A DNA stretch of 64,000 nt from Blakeslea trispora (lineage: Eukaryota; Mucoromycota; Mucoromycetes; Mucorales; Choanephoraceae): the NCBI GenBank assembly GCA_025331445.1, contig JAIWNE010000047.1:168695-232694 (forward strand), in the 5' to 3' direction. The notes beneath the pieces are model-generated. The model did not search any database and was not told where the DNA came from. It worked only from the letters and a program-made list of their open reading frames with translations. A program made the position numbers and the translations under genes. Shown here piece after piece: positions 1 to 10,839 of this stretch (position 1 is the stretch's first letter; each line of letters starts with the position of its first letter).

Positions 1-450
1 AACAGGCAATGGCTTTCTTGTCTATCAGTTTGAACACATTCTTTTGAGAAGTAAAGGTAAAAAATGATTGATGTATTTGAATGTTAGCGACACAATTGCT
101 ATAAACAAAGGCATGTCAATGTGATAGATAGTGCCGTATGACACAATACATTGCAGTAAGGGTCGTCTCGACATGTAAACATGTGTGGCAAGCTGATTTT
201 TGTCGAAACACATACAATTTGTATGACAGTTATCAGTCGACTAGAAATAGTTGGGGTAGAGAGAAGTGGATTACAGTCATCTTCATATGAATAAGTTTTC
301 TTTGAACTTCTTTTTTGGCTGTTATTGCTGTATCACTTTCACGTGCAGACTGATTTATTTTTATTTTTGAGATAAAAAAAACCTGATAGCCTTTCTCTTC
401 TTCTTTTTCTTCTATCTTCTAGTTTTCGTCCTTTTCGCCTTCCTTATACA
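1..450. other. Left-edge non-coding stretch, promoter of the MIT gene
   Basis: No convincing reading frame is seen on either strand. The last 70 bases before the ATG at 451 are strongly pyrimidine-rich (CTTCTT/TTCT runs), which resembles the leader of several other genes in this window and probably includes the core promoter and 5' UTR. Confidence 0.5.
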
Positions 451-1468
451 ATGACAGCATTTGTTTCGAAAATGTTGTTACAGACAGACAAAATCCCTAT
501 TCTTCATCATGCTAGTGCCTGGTTACCAGGCAACAGTAACAACGAAAAGCCATCAGAGGAGTATGAATGTCCTCCAACTATACCCCGATACTCAATTTCG
601 CCGCCTTCATATGAAAATGTTGTTCAAGAAAAACTTGAAAACAGTCGATTTGGCAATACTCTATCAACCATTTGGAAACGTGCTTCATTTTCATCTGCCT
701 ATATACAAGAAGAAAGACCCACACCAGAATGCTCAAAGGAGATGTTGATTGACAAAAAACAAATAGATCATGCAGCCACTTTGATTAACGTTGCTACCGA
801 CATGAACAACTCTGGCCATCAACAGATGGCTATTGATCTTTATATAATGGGACTAGATAAATTGATTGATGCTCTGCCATGTAAGTCTATCGTCAAAAAG
901 AAAAAAGAAGAAATACTTTATGTCTAACTTTATATAATCCGTTAGTGGAAGCCAGTCCTACTGTCAAGTCATCACTCGAAAGAAAATTGATAGAAATACA
1001 AGAGCGTCATCAGCTCAATCTCTCTACCCAGCAACAGCTAGAAGAAAAAGCGGATGATCCAGCTCAAACTCAGATGGCTCATTTAGTTGTGCAAGCTGCT
1101 ATTCTTGGTGCTATTGCCTTGAAAAAGAGCCCTATTCCCGGTAAATACATGAATTCCGATCTACACATTTTAGCTGTAAGCTCATATTTGCTCTTATAGA
1201 TGCTGTCACTAATGTGGTAAACTTCGCTGCAGTAAGTGTTCAATCCATGGACCAAAAGCATCAAATCCGCAAGCGCACTTGGGATTTCATTGCTTCTGGT
1301 GTAACCAAGGCTATAGAAGTGGATCGCCAATATGAAATTCATCAGATGGTAACTGGTGCTGTTCGCACAGGCCTCACTGCCTTTGTTAAAGCAGGTATGG
1401 CTTATGCTGAAACTCCAGGCCCTGGAGGAGAATCGCAACTGAAAGGAAAAAGGGGATCTGTTTTCTAA
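451..1468 (+). CDS. MIT-domain protein (microtubule interacting and trafficking)
   Basis: Three exons (451-880, 946-1140, 1200-1468) join in frame to 297 codons; both introns begin GTAAGT/GTAAAT and end TTAG/ATAG. From about residue 105 the chain has the helical pattern of an MIT domain (AATLINVATDMNNSG, then QQMAIDLYIMGLDKLIDAL), continuing across intron 1 with SLERKLIEIQERH. MIT domains bind ESCRT-III tails in endosomal sorting or cytokinesis. The first 100 residues are Pro/Ser-rich and probably disordered. The C-terminal part (about residues 210-297) is hydrophobic and Ala/Val-rich, resembling the segment of fungal MIT proteins that pack against membranes, but I cannot name it. There is no AAA ATPase domain, so it is not Vps4. 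The family call is firm and the cellular role is inferred. Confidence 0.75.
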
Positions 1469-2505
1469 AAACAAAAAAGAAAACAAACAAACCGAGCATT
1501 AGTCAGTCTTTCTCTTTCATAAATAAAAACATAAACACGGAAAGGGAAATATAAACCTTTTTTTTTTTTTTGGAAAAAAAAAGTTTAAAGTTCCCAAAAT
1601 CACAGAATTTTCTCCTTCTTTCCATTAATTGATTTCTTGTCATATGAACTGTGAATAGCATGATCAAAAGCGTTTTTAATATATTTAGCGCTTCTTGTAT
1701 AAGACAAACGGGGAAAACAACGCCATTTCATACTTCTTTTTAATACAGAACCGTGCAGATCGTTATACTTGATTTCAAGATTTTGCTATTAAGCCCTTGT
1801 GTTTGTGTGAGGAACATATTGCACATATTTATCAAACGTTATTAAAGTTTTAATCAATTTTCACCCTACAAATTATCAGGTTGACTGAATCTTCTTTTTC
1901 ATTTCAAATCAAGGAGTTAGCCCGAGGTGAAAACAGCTTTATAGTTCAAATTAAGTGTTTGCTTAATGGTGCTATCAAAAAGAGAAAAACGTCAAATCTT
2001 TGCCTTCATCATTCTTCTTTCTTTTTATTGTTAGCAGAAATAGCCGTGTAAATCTCTAGATGGTTTAGACAGGCAATGATGCTTTTCCAATATAAAAAAA
2101 AAGGGGAAGCGCTTATAAATGAGCTTTTTAGTCTAACAAGATCTTGCTGCTCAGAAGAAGAGAGATGGTGTGTCTTTTACTAAATTGCTACATCTAGTCA
2201 TTACCCAAACACTTTTGTAATTTTTTTTTGAAGAGTGCACGCTCCCAATAAAGACAGGTTTTGTTGCATTTGATTTGTTACTTTTCAGAATTTGATTATT
2301 CCGATTTGTTCTGAAACAGTTTCTTGGCTACTGGAAGGAATTAAGGGCTCAAAAATCAATGGCCATCATTCTGGCGTTACACAAGACATGACAATAGCGA
2401 TTAGACCATCAGACTAGAACCTTTGGTTTTCCCTACTTTTGTTTATTTATTTCTTTCTTTCTTCTCTCTTTTTCTTTTTTTTTCCAACAACAAAAAACAT
2501 ACAAC
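1469..2505. other. Intergenic, no gene seen
   Basis: AT-rich sequence with poly-T/poly-A runs near 1558-1583. No ORF with coding character, tRNA or repeat was recognised. The 60 bases before 2506 are a TTTCTTT-rich leader for the next gene. Confidence 0.5.
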
Positions 2506-3105
2506 ATGCCTATCTCGCTTGGAAGAAGCAATACTACTATAAAAGAGGAAAAGCCAAAACTAAAAAGATCATCTACTTTGAGCTCACGAATGAAAAGCTT
2601 TGGCTCTAAACTTGTGCGAAGTAGCAGTTATCGTATCAGTCATCAGAATACCAAAGTTGACAGTACAATACCTATCCCAGCTTTACCTTCTTCAGATTCA
2701 TCACTAAAGTCTTCCACTGATGACTCAGAGGAAGAACAAGTTGTTACGCCAACCAGCTGCACATTTCCACTTCATGATGACGATAAACATACAATGGTCA
2801 CACCAAGCTCCTATGTCAATCATATCACTGCTGCAGTGTCTGTATCACCTGAGCTCCAGTCAAGCAAAACAAACGAATTAGCAGACAAGACAGACGAAGA
2901 AGAAGAAGATTTTGCCTCTTGTTCTACTGATCATACCTTCTTTGCTGAAGAAATAAAGGAAACGCCTATATCTACAGTATCGCTGGTTCGATACCATGTT
3001 GCCAGTGCCTTTAAACAAATAGACCAAGAAATCGAGCAGGAATTCGACTTATCTTATCAACAGATGATAGAGTCCATCTATGCTTCTCCCCGTTATGTTC
3101 TTTGA
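2506..3105 (+). CDS. Hypothetical Ser-rich acidic protein, 199 aa
   Basis: Single uninterrupted ORF whose ATG sits in a good fungal context (caacATGcc) behind a long pyrimidine-rich leader. The product has a basic N-terminus (KPKLKRSSTLSSRMKSFGSK, with an RRxS-like kinase-site feel), a Ser/Thr-rich middle, an acidic patch (DKTDEEEEDF) and a C-terminal predicted helix (about residues 165-190, FKQIDQEIEQEFDLSYQQMI). I recognise no domain, signal peptide or membrane segment. Composition and leader favour a real, probably phosphorylated and largely disordered protein. It could be lineage-specific. No function is proposed. Confidence 0.6.
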   Translation: MPISLGRSNTTIKEEKPKLKRSSTLSSRMKSFGSKLVRSSSYRISHQNTKVDSTIPIPALPSSDSSLKSSTDDSEEEQVVTPTSCTFPLHDDDKHTMVTPSSYVNHITAAVSVSPELQSSKTNELADKTDEEEEDFASCSTDHTFFAEEIKETPISTVSLVRYHVASAFKQIDQEIEQEFDLSYQQMIESIYASPRYVL

Positions 3106-4322
3106 ATCTTACGAAAAATAAACCACCAAGCTTTTCTTTTAGAGAAAGAAATACTTGTAAATTGCATTACTTTTCTTTCCGCTTATTTGATTTCAAAAAA
3201 AATAATAGTAATCATAATAGTCAACAGAGCACCTTTTTTCTCTAAATAAACAAAGATTTTAGTTTGCTTTTATTTTTTATGTTTATCAAACACTTGCAGT
3301 TAGAAGGATTACATTTGCGTTATACAAGCCGCACTAAAGAATACCTGTTCAAGTATAAAAATGCTTTTTGTCGTCACTATTTATTTGATGACTCAAGGTG
3401 TAGCATACGGCTACACTAGAATACCAAGACATTCAAAATCTGTTATTTGAAAAATCATATGTGTGTATTGTGTTTTGAGTTTATGTATTATTTATAGCTT
3501 TCAAAAACAACTTGTCTGTATAAATAAGCTTGGACTGCTTAGTCAGTTTCTACAGTTTTTCTTGAAGAGAGTAAGTTTCCATTATAAATATAATAAAACA
3601 GAAACAATCATTTGCTCATTTATATCTGTCGAAAGAAGAACAGGACTTTTGTGTATTTTTCTTGTTCTGGGTTATTACTGTCAACAAAGAGTGGCTTCTT
3701 TTTTAGAAGCATTTTTTGTTGTATAGGGCGTATCAAATTCGCTTATGAAGGTAACGACAGATGAATCAAAGTCTCGTCTTGTTTTTCAGCTAGTCTAGCA
3801 AAGGTCCTGTTTTTGTTTTGTCTCTGTTACAGTCGAAAGAACAAGAAAAAATGGCTTTGTTTGTTTGTGTTTGTTTCATGAAAGGAAACCCTAGGAAAAG
3901 TATACAGAAGGCTTTTATGGTAATGGAGAATGTAACACATTATTGCTAGTGCTAAAATCATGTTGCCCTTTTCACAACATAACTAGTCAAGGAAAGTGAA
4001 TATGAGTTTGATTTTCCAGCTGACATTTATGACTTGTAGTTTAGTGTTTTTTATGTACTTGCTCTGCTGACTTGTAGTGTAAGCCAATCTCAAGTTTCTT
4101 CGCCCCGAGAAGGCAATATCGGCTCTTCATATTGTTGAACAATGTATCCTCAGTCTGCATGCTGTTTTTATGTTTGTAGTGACTAAGTGTGTCAAAAATT
4201 TCGCCATATGTAGAATTGAGTTTTGTTAAAAAAATTATGTAAATATTAAAGCGCGTACAAAACGAATTCGTCATTTCTCTTTTTCTCTTTTTCTTTTCAT
4301 TAAGCAATAATTATCGCATAAT
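3106..4322. other. Intergenic, no gene seen
   Basis: AT-rich, with several short open frames (e.g. 3463-3726 on +, 4041-4307 on -) whose translations are low-complexity or Phe/Leu/Cys-rich and look non-coding. No RNA gene or repeat was recognised. Confidence 0.45.
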
Positions 4323-5612
4323 ATGGCAAGCGATTTGGACACGCTTGTAGGCATGGGATTTTCCCTCAATAAAGTGTAATTGATATATATTCCCCTCTTT
4401 TTATATATGTCTGTATAGCTTACATATCATTATTTGTTCATGGAATTAGAAAGAAAGCTATCAAAGCAACAAGTGGTGCAGGACTTCAGCCTGCTATGGA
4501 TTGGTAATACATCCTTTATACATAATGAGGAGATTCATTCAGTTAAATTTGTCAAATAAATAAAGGCTGTTAGAACATCCTGAAGTATCCGACGAACCCG
4601 AAGAAGAAACAGCTCCACAATCATTATCAAACACAACAGGTACTGAAAATCAACAACAACAACAACAACAAGAAGGTAGAGACCGAATCTGTGAAAAATA
4701 GAGAAACATATGCTAATCATGAAGCTAAATATTAGGTGAAATTAAAGAAGGCGAACAAACAGCTCAAAGTTTAATTTGTAACGATTGTCAAAAGCTTTTT
4801 CGTGATGCTACTGGTGCCGAATTACACGCTACTCGTACTGGTCACCAAAATTTTGCAGAAAGTACAGAGGCAATTAAGCCATTAACAGAAGAAGAAAAGA
4901 AACAAAAGCTAGCAGAGTTGAAGGCACGCATGGCTGCTAAACGATCTGCTCGTGAACATCAAGAAGCAGAGGATAAGAAGCAAGCAGAAAAAATCAGAAG
5001 AAAACAAGGTCAGGATCTTACTAATGTAAAGGAGGCTTTGGAAGCCAAAGAAATTCAGAAGGCTTTGGAAAAAAAAAAGAGAGAGAAGGAAGAAGAAAAG
5101 CTTGCAAAGGCAAGAGTGAAGGCACAAATTGAGCAGGACAAAAAAGATCGTGCAGCTAAAGTATGGCTTCTCAAAAGGAAACAAGTATTCTATGCTAACA
5201 CTTTTACATCTATCTCTTTCAGAAAGAAGCAGCCAAAAATAACCAACAACAGCAAGTTGTAGCTGAACCGGTTAACACAACTGCTCAACCTTCTGTCAAA
5301 AAAGAATATACTGAAACAAGGCTTCAGGTAAAGATAAAATGAAATTGAATGAACTAACATAATTAAAATAAATCATTTCCATATTTTTTTTATCAGATTC
5401 GTGCTCCTGGATCAGCACCAATAACACATACGTTTGATGTCTCTGCAACTTTGCAAGATGTTTATGCTTACTTGCAAACACAAGGATGTAATAGTCCATT
5501 CACATTGTCTACTACATTTCCCAGAAAGACATTTAGTGCTCAAGATCAACCAAAAACACTAAAGGAATTAGACTTAGTACCATCAGCTGCACTTGCATTG
5601 GCATACGTTTAA
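4323..5612 (+). CDS. UBA-UBX domain protein (UBXN1/SAKS1 type), Cdc48/p97 cofactor
   Basis: Six exons (4323-4375, 4450-4503, 4566-4675, 4736-5160, 5222-5326, 5397-5612) give 320 codons. Order of parts: an N-terminal UBA domain (residues 1-45, MASDLDTLVGMGFSLNK with the MGF loop, then QPAMDWLLEH); a short poly-Gln stretch; a C2H2-like zinc finger (about 87-110, CNDC..LF....ELHATRTGH); a long charged Lys/Glu coiled coil (about 120-225); and a C-terminal UBX fold (about 245-320, TRLQIRAPG...FPRKTF...SAALALAYV). Proteins of this architecture bind ubiquitinated clients through UBA and Cdc48/p97 through UBX, acting in proteasomal degradation. The FPRKTF loop takes the place of the FPR p97-binding motif. 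Start chosen because it opens directly into the UBA helix. Confidence 0.88.
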
Positions 5613-5663
5613 GCAATACTGACAAAAAGAAAAAAAAAGAAAATAAACATCAAGTTCATTCTT

Positions 5664-6898
5664 TTAATCTAAAAGACTGTGTTGATGAGAGGATGATGAA
5701 GATATTGAAGAGGAATAAGAAGGAGGGCTTGGTATAGAGGATGATGGCAAGGTATATATGTTGTCTTGTTCGCTGTCTATTATAGTGATAAGTGTTTCAG
5801 ATGGTCTAAATTGCAGGGAATAACTGTCTGACTCATGATGGTTACTACTGCTACTCAAATGATTCGACAGTTGTCCTCCTGAGGCCGCTAACAATATTGT
5901 ATCATTCTCCAATCCATAAGCTGGAGGAGGTGCTAACGTGCCTTGCTGAGGGGCTAAACCCCATTTTTTCACGTTGGCTTCTACAAATACAAACCCGGAC
6001 TGCCCCAAGTTGACATGAATTTGACAAGGCCCATTTGCACCAATGGTAGGAAACAAATTCCATCGAACTCCCGAACAAGCATCTTCTAATCTTCGACCGT
6101 TTCTTGTAAAAAATACAGTACCTGTTCTATGTCGATAGCCTACACCAATTATATCGCCGCTATTGAAAGGAATGCCGTAGGGACGATCGTTAAAAGGAGA
6201 AGAAAAATATTTGAAGCCAGTGTCCGAGAAATAGCCTATGGAGTATCGATTCCAGCCTGGCAATCGCCAAGTAGGATAAGGTTTAGTTGCAACACCTACA
6301 GAAACGATAGTTGATTCTGGTTTTTCATACATTTTTGCCTAAAAGATATCCTGCAATCAATACAGATGCTTATACATAAAAAAAAAAAAAAAAAAGTGCT
6401 ATCCATCTTTTACCTCCCAATAATACACTTCTTGATGTCTTGGCAGTGGCAAATTCGTTTGTATACAGCATTCACCATGAATAAACTGTAATTCCGTCCT
6501 ACCTGCTACATACACATTTGCATCTGGCTCGCCTTCAAACTCAAATGCAGAAACACCCTTTTCTTGAATTGATTGAAATTGAGGTGGTGTAATGTCTGTA
6601 GGTATACTATCTGGGGGATGTCTTATCTGAAAAACTTTGTTTGGGTTAGATTCAGATACAGTTCTGTATCTTCTTATATGACTTTAGTACCTCTTGCTCT
6701 TTCGTAGCTCAATCGTGCATCTTCCTGTAAGTTGGCGATTGACTCTTCTGAATCAGTTGGCCAGTCATCGTATTCCGCATAGTTGCCGAGTGAAATAACT
6801 GACCCGGAGGACGCTTTTGTAAAGCACACCAAAAAGATAGTGATGACAAAAAACAGAACTATGCCCAAAGTCCATATGATTCCATATAGAGTCAGCAT
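5664..6898 (-). CDS. Ssh4/Ear1-like SPRY-domain membrane adaptor of the Rsp5 ubiquitin ligase
   Basis: Three exons on the minus strand (6898-6691, 6634-6414, 6338-5664) join to 367 codons. An N-terminal transmembrane segment (about residues 6-27, IIWTLGIVLFFVITIFLVCF) is followed by the Ssh4/Ear1 signature (SIPTDITPPQFQSIQEKGVS) and a SPRY domain (about 100-270) with GWNRYSIGYFSDTG, GDIIGVGYRHRTGTVFFTRNG and FPTIGANG. Two PPxY motifs lie in the tail (PPAY, PPSY), the ligands of Rsp5 WW domains. Yeast Ssh4 and Ear1 recruit Rsp5 to endosomal and vacuolar cargo, so the same is inferred here. The C-terminus is Ser/His-rich and disordered. Its stop lies about 50 bases from the UBX gene stop, so the two genes are convergent. 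Confidence 0.9.
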
Positions 6899-8046
6899 TG
6901 TTTGTTAAAGTAGACAAAGTCAACTGAGCAGAGGGAAAAAGCAAAAGGAAAGGCAGAGGGCCTGAAGAAAAACAATAATAAAGGAGAGTGTTTTTTTATT
7001 GCTATTGACCAAATCAGCTGATATATGTGACTTTAAACAGAACCTACAAAGGAAAAAAAAAAGGGCAAATGCACAAGTATACACATATCATATATTTGCT
7101 GATAAGTCTCCTATAGCCTACATAATCAAGACAGTCTGCAAATTGGAACTTGACAAAGAAAATTTCATTTCATATGCCTGTCTTTGAGTACAAAATCGAG
7201 TCCTTTATGTTTCTTAAGTTGAAAGGTATATCTGTCATGCTGAAATCGCTAAAGACAGCATTTAGTATCGGTAGAACAAAAATGTTGTGTTGTATCAATT
7301 ATGACAAATATTGAAAGCTCGCCGTTTTAGTGTTTGTTTGAGTCTCTCGCCGTAAGCCATACTTGTAAAGAAGAAAAAAAAACATGTGTTGCTTCTTAAG
7401 CAAAGCTATAGCTTTGTTTCTTTTTCCTACAGGTCTTAAGCGAATAAGAGAGAAAAGGAAAACATAAAACTTACTCAGAAGAACTAAGCTAGATATCGAA
7501 CTATGAAAATCAATCAAGACATCTAGAAAGTATTGCGACATGTGGAAGCAAAGAAAAGCGTAGCGATTCTATAAGTTAAAAGGTTCATGCAAAGATGACA
7601 CGCTTTTCGCTACATATGGAAAAGCAATGCACTTGTTAACGTGCATTTGTCTCGGAAATAAACTATTTGTTCTTGTAGAGTAAAAGATACCCTTTCCTTC
7701 TTCCTTGTCATTGATATAACTTGTTTTGTCAAAAGAATGCATTTTTAAAATTTATGCAATTGCTTCAAGGAACTTTTTTTGTACCTGGATCTGATTTTAA
7801 AAAATAAATCTTTGGTCTAACCAACAAAATAAAGTCTTTGCTCACTGCGCATTTGTTCGTCAATTCACTCCTTTCTACCAAACCGCCAGTCCGAGTCATA
7901 CTTGAAGTCTTGAAAAGTTCGTAAGTGCTCCATTACAAACTTAACATCTCGACATGTGACTACTTCCTGTTTATTACTAGATAAATAGCTCTTCAAAAAT
8001 AACAATCTTTTACTTTCCTTTGATAATTTTTTTTTAATATCTTAAC
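6899..8046. other. Intergenic, divergent promoters of the Ssh4-like and MGST3 genes
   Basis: AT-rich spacer. Small ORFs (6999-7187, 7299-7541) look random. The final bases before 8047 carry a TTTTTTTTTAATATCTTAAC leader. No repeats or RNA genes were recognised. Confidence 0.45.
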
Positions 8047-8487
8047 ATGGTAGCTCTTCTTGTTCCTTCTGAATATGGCTATGTTCTTGGCGCTTCTACA
8101 GTTAGTGCCATTTACTTGTTCTCTTTAGGCTTCAATGTATATAGTGCTCGTACAGCTGCAAATGTCCCTTATCCTTATGTATATGCTGAAAAGAGCGAGG
8201 CAGAAAAGGATCCCAAGAAGCACGTCTTCAACTGTATTCAGCGGGTTCACCATAATACAATGGAAATTTTTCCTGTTTTTCAAACTATGCTCATGGTAGG
8301 TGGTCTTAAGCATCCCGAATTATCTACTGGTTGCGCAGGCATTTTCCTTGCAGGGCGCATGTTCTATAGTAGTGGATACTCTTCTGGTGATACTACTAAG
8401 CGCTCACGTGGTATGGTTGCCTACATTGGTCTTCTTGGTCTTCTAGGTACTTCTATTTCTACCATCTATAGTTTGGTTAAAAATTAG
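8047..8487 (+). CDS. Microsomal glutathione S-transferase 3-like (MAPEG family)
   Basis: Intronless 146-residue ORF of the usual MGST3 length. It carries the MAPEG signature around residues 59-75, FNCIQRVHHNTMEIFPVF (FNxxQRxHxNxxE), and four hydrophobic spans (about 9-30, 70-90, 95-112, 122-142). Proteins of this group sit in the ER or outer mitochondrial membrane and have glutathione transferase and lipid-hydroperoxide peroxidase activity in characterised members. The start is supported by a close match of the VLVPSEYGYV-like opening to MGST3 proteins (here MVALLVPSEYGYVLG). Substrate here is not known. Confidence 0.93.
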   Translation: MVALLVPSEYGYVLGASTVSAIYLFSLGFNVYSARTAANVPYPYVYAEKSEAEKDPKKHVFNCIQRVHHNTMEIFPVFQTMLMVGGLKHPELSTGCAGIFLAGRMFYSSGYSSGDTTKRSRGMVAYIGLLGLLGTSISTIYSLVKN

Positions 8488-9249
8488 TTGGATCATGGTT
8501 GTAAATGATAATAGTCGTATAATACGAGTTGTTCTTGGTTTCAAGATAACATAAAACCTCAGAGCAATAAAAAAAGCGTGAGGTGAGAAAATGCATTTCA
8601 GGATATTCAAAAGAGACTTTAAAGTTCCTCTTGTTTGCTTGGATCACAAGATTGCCTCAGCAAAGAGTGCAAAACTGTTAAATTATAGCCAATAACCAGG
8701 CTAAGCACATACGGGAAGATGAAAACACGCTTATACACTGGTCCTAGGAATTAATCCATCTGCTTGTCATAGGTGTTAGCTAAAAGTTGCATTGTCATCG
8801 AGAGACAATGCTCAATAGAGGCATAGCAACTAATAAGTTCTTTTTGAGATAGATATGCAACTATCAATTTATTTTCTAAATGAAGTCTATAATGAGAGCA
8901 AAAAGGCTAGTTAGCGATTACTAACCCTAAAAAAGGACTTGTATTTTGCTTGAACTATGATCTATAGCAAAAAAAAACAAAAGGAAATACAAATATGAGA
9001 TTGAGAGGTAGTAACTAAGTCTAACAAGTAGCACATTAATCGAAAAATAATAGTTTTATAGCCAGTCTTATTGTCAAGAAATTACAGACTTCTCGTGAGT
9101 TTCTAGAATCTATTGCCATAGTAAAGTTGATTGTTTGTACACAATAAAAATACCGATTGACTGTGTTTTTTGCCAACTTTTACTCTTCCTGTTTTGTTGC
9201 AAGAAAGAAAAGAAACAAAAAGCAAACAATGTAGAATTGATTGTTGTAA
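8488..9249. other. Intergenic, no gene seen
   Basis: AT-rich, no coding pattern on either strand, no recognised repeat. Confidence 0.45.
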
Positions 9250-9711
9250 TTATGTAGAAGGATTGAATACATCAAGTGTTTTTGAACCAATTAGCCTATA
9301 TACACCAGAGATATTGATCGCCAAGGCGGACAGAGAGTCTCCTGGTTTATGGGATTGTTTTGCTAAATTAAGGATATAAGTCTTGTTACTACATATGAAT
9401 GTACTGTTGATCGTCTTGGAACTTTCTTTTCCATCTTTTTGTACGATTCTCAATGAATGGTTAATTTCTTCAAAGCAAAAAAAAACACAGGCTTGAGATG
9501 TACTAAATTCGTTGATCATGCACATTGATATGTGAATGGATATTCTTTCGTCAATCATTTGAGTACTCATGCTCTTCCAGATATCGAAAACCTTAACTAT
9601 TCTGATAATATGTTCGCCTACCTTCAGGATTATGTTGTAAGAACAGGTAGGCTCACCACGGCTTAGAAGATGTGAGCTGCCGGTTTTCGCATTCAATTTG
9701 ATGAAAATCAT
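9250..9711 (-). CDS. Orphan ORF, 153 aa, doubtful
   Basis: An ATG-initiated open frame on the minus strand immediately beside the transposase relic. The product is Ile/Ser/Cys-rich with no domain I recognise; the segment PGDSLSALAINISGVYRLIG faintly recalls a LysM start (PGDTLS.IA) but lacks the rest of the motif. It may be a lineage-specific gene, a fragment of a decayed one, or chance. There is no helpful neighbour context. Confidence 0.25.
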   Translation of the reverse strand: MIFIKLNAKTGSSHLLSRGEPTCSYNIILKVGEHIIRIVKVFDIWKSMSTQMIDERISIHISMCMINEFSTSQACVFFCFEEINHSLRIVQKDGKESSKTINSTFICSNKTYILNLAKQSHKPGDSLSALAINISGVYRLIGSKTLDVFNPST

Positions 9712-9798
9712 ATTTCCAAATGAAAAAAAAAGGCAAAGTTTAAATTGGAAATTTCCCTATGTTCAATTTGATAAATAATTTATGCTATGATCAACCTG

Positions 9799-10815
9799 TC
9801 ATTGGCAATTCTCACGGAGGATTTGTTTATTGCATTCACCTATGAGCTGCATCAAGCCATCTTTGCCAACACTGAGTTCTCTTCTTAACAATCCCTTGAG
9901 TTTCAAAAACGATTCCTCAATTGGATTGAGGAACAAACTGTAGGGTGGCTAGAAGTGAACCCGGTGAAGTGCCTCGTTCTCAAAGTAGTCTTTGATCAGA
10001 CCAACAGTATGGATAGCAGCATTATTCATCGCAAAGTAATGCTCCACGGCACTCGCATCGTTTACCATCTTGGCCAGCTGCTTGATGAAATTCAAGAAGG
10101 TTTCTTTTGTCGTCCCCTCAGGAACAATTTTTACAGATACACCTTCAACACCTTGGTATGATATGGCAGCCAGAATAGCAATGTTTGCTAACCTTTTGGT
10201 TGTTGTCTGTACAACTGAAAACTCTGCCTTTTTCGATTAGCCTTTGACTCTGATCAAGTTGGAGTTGAATTCAGCTTCATCCACAAAGACGCAGTTGGTT
10301 TTGCACGAAATTAAAAAGAGTTTGGAGTTGAAAGACGAAAGGTTGTCTTCGTTAATTAGTATAATCAGAGTTTTGTCTTACTTTGATTTGCTTCGTTGAT
10401 TTGATGGTGAAGCCGATATTGTTGCAGATGTATCGGTGTATGTGCTGAATGGATAAGTTTTCCTCTTTCAGATTAGGAAATCTTTTGAACAACTTCGACT
10501 TCTTCATACTCAGCGCCATCTGAGCCTTCTCATCCAGTATTTCGATGAGGTATTCCTTGTGTTCTTTGGTTAGCTTGACCAATGGTTCACATCTTCCTCC
10601 TCTTGGGAGGTTCTCGACAGTTCCTCGGTCTACTGTTGACAGATCTGTCAACAGTAGACCGAAAAAGATTGAGCAATCTTGCAACCTCTGCAACCCTCAT
10701 TTTCTGGTTGAAAACCATTTTAGCAGCCTGCTCTTTGATAGCGGCGTCAATGCGGTTATACTTTCTGGGAATTTGGCTGTTGTTGTTGTAGTTAGCTGTG
10801 AACGTTTTGGTAATT
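9799..10815 (-). pseudogene. Decayed Tc1/mariner (IS630-type) transposase
   Basis: Read on the minus strand, the N-terminal helix-turn-helix region is clear (IPRKYNRIDAAIKEQAAKMV, then MRVAEVARLLNLFRSTVDR). After a frame change comes a linker typical of these elements (GTVENLPRGG, LTKEHKEYLIEILDEKAQMA), and then a DDE domain (TCFVDEAEFNSN; later EHYFAMNNAAIHTVGLIKDYF; then PPYSLFLNPIEESFLKLKGLL). Breaks are visible: a frame change at the palindrome near 10625-10662, a stop after IRVKG (near 10240), a stop before PPYS (near 9950), and Asn in place of the second catalytic Asp in FAMNN. The element is therefore inactive. I could not identify its terminal inverted repeats. Confidence 0.85.
10625..10662. 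repeat. 38-bp perfect palindrome inside the transposase relic
   Basis: The bases on either side of the AGATCT centre (10641-10646) are exact reverse complements out to 10625 and 10662. It lies at the junction between the HTH (STVDR) and the GTVENLPRGG linker and coincides with the frame break, so it is probably an inverted duplication of a piece of the HTH codons. Confidence 0.9.
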
Positions 10816-10839
10816 TAAGAAAAGTAAAGTGAGCGTTTA

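Noticed and set aside
4041..4307. 88-residue minus-strand ORF beside the UBX gene
   Set aside because: Overlaps that gene's upstream region, translation is Lys/Asn/Tyr-rich with no domain; chance frame in AT-rich DNA.
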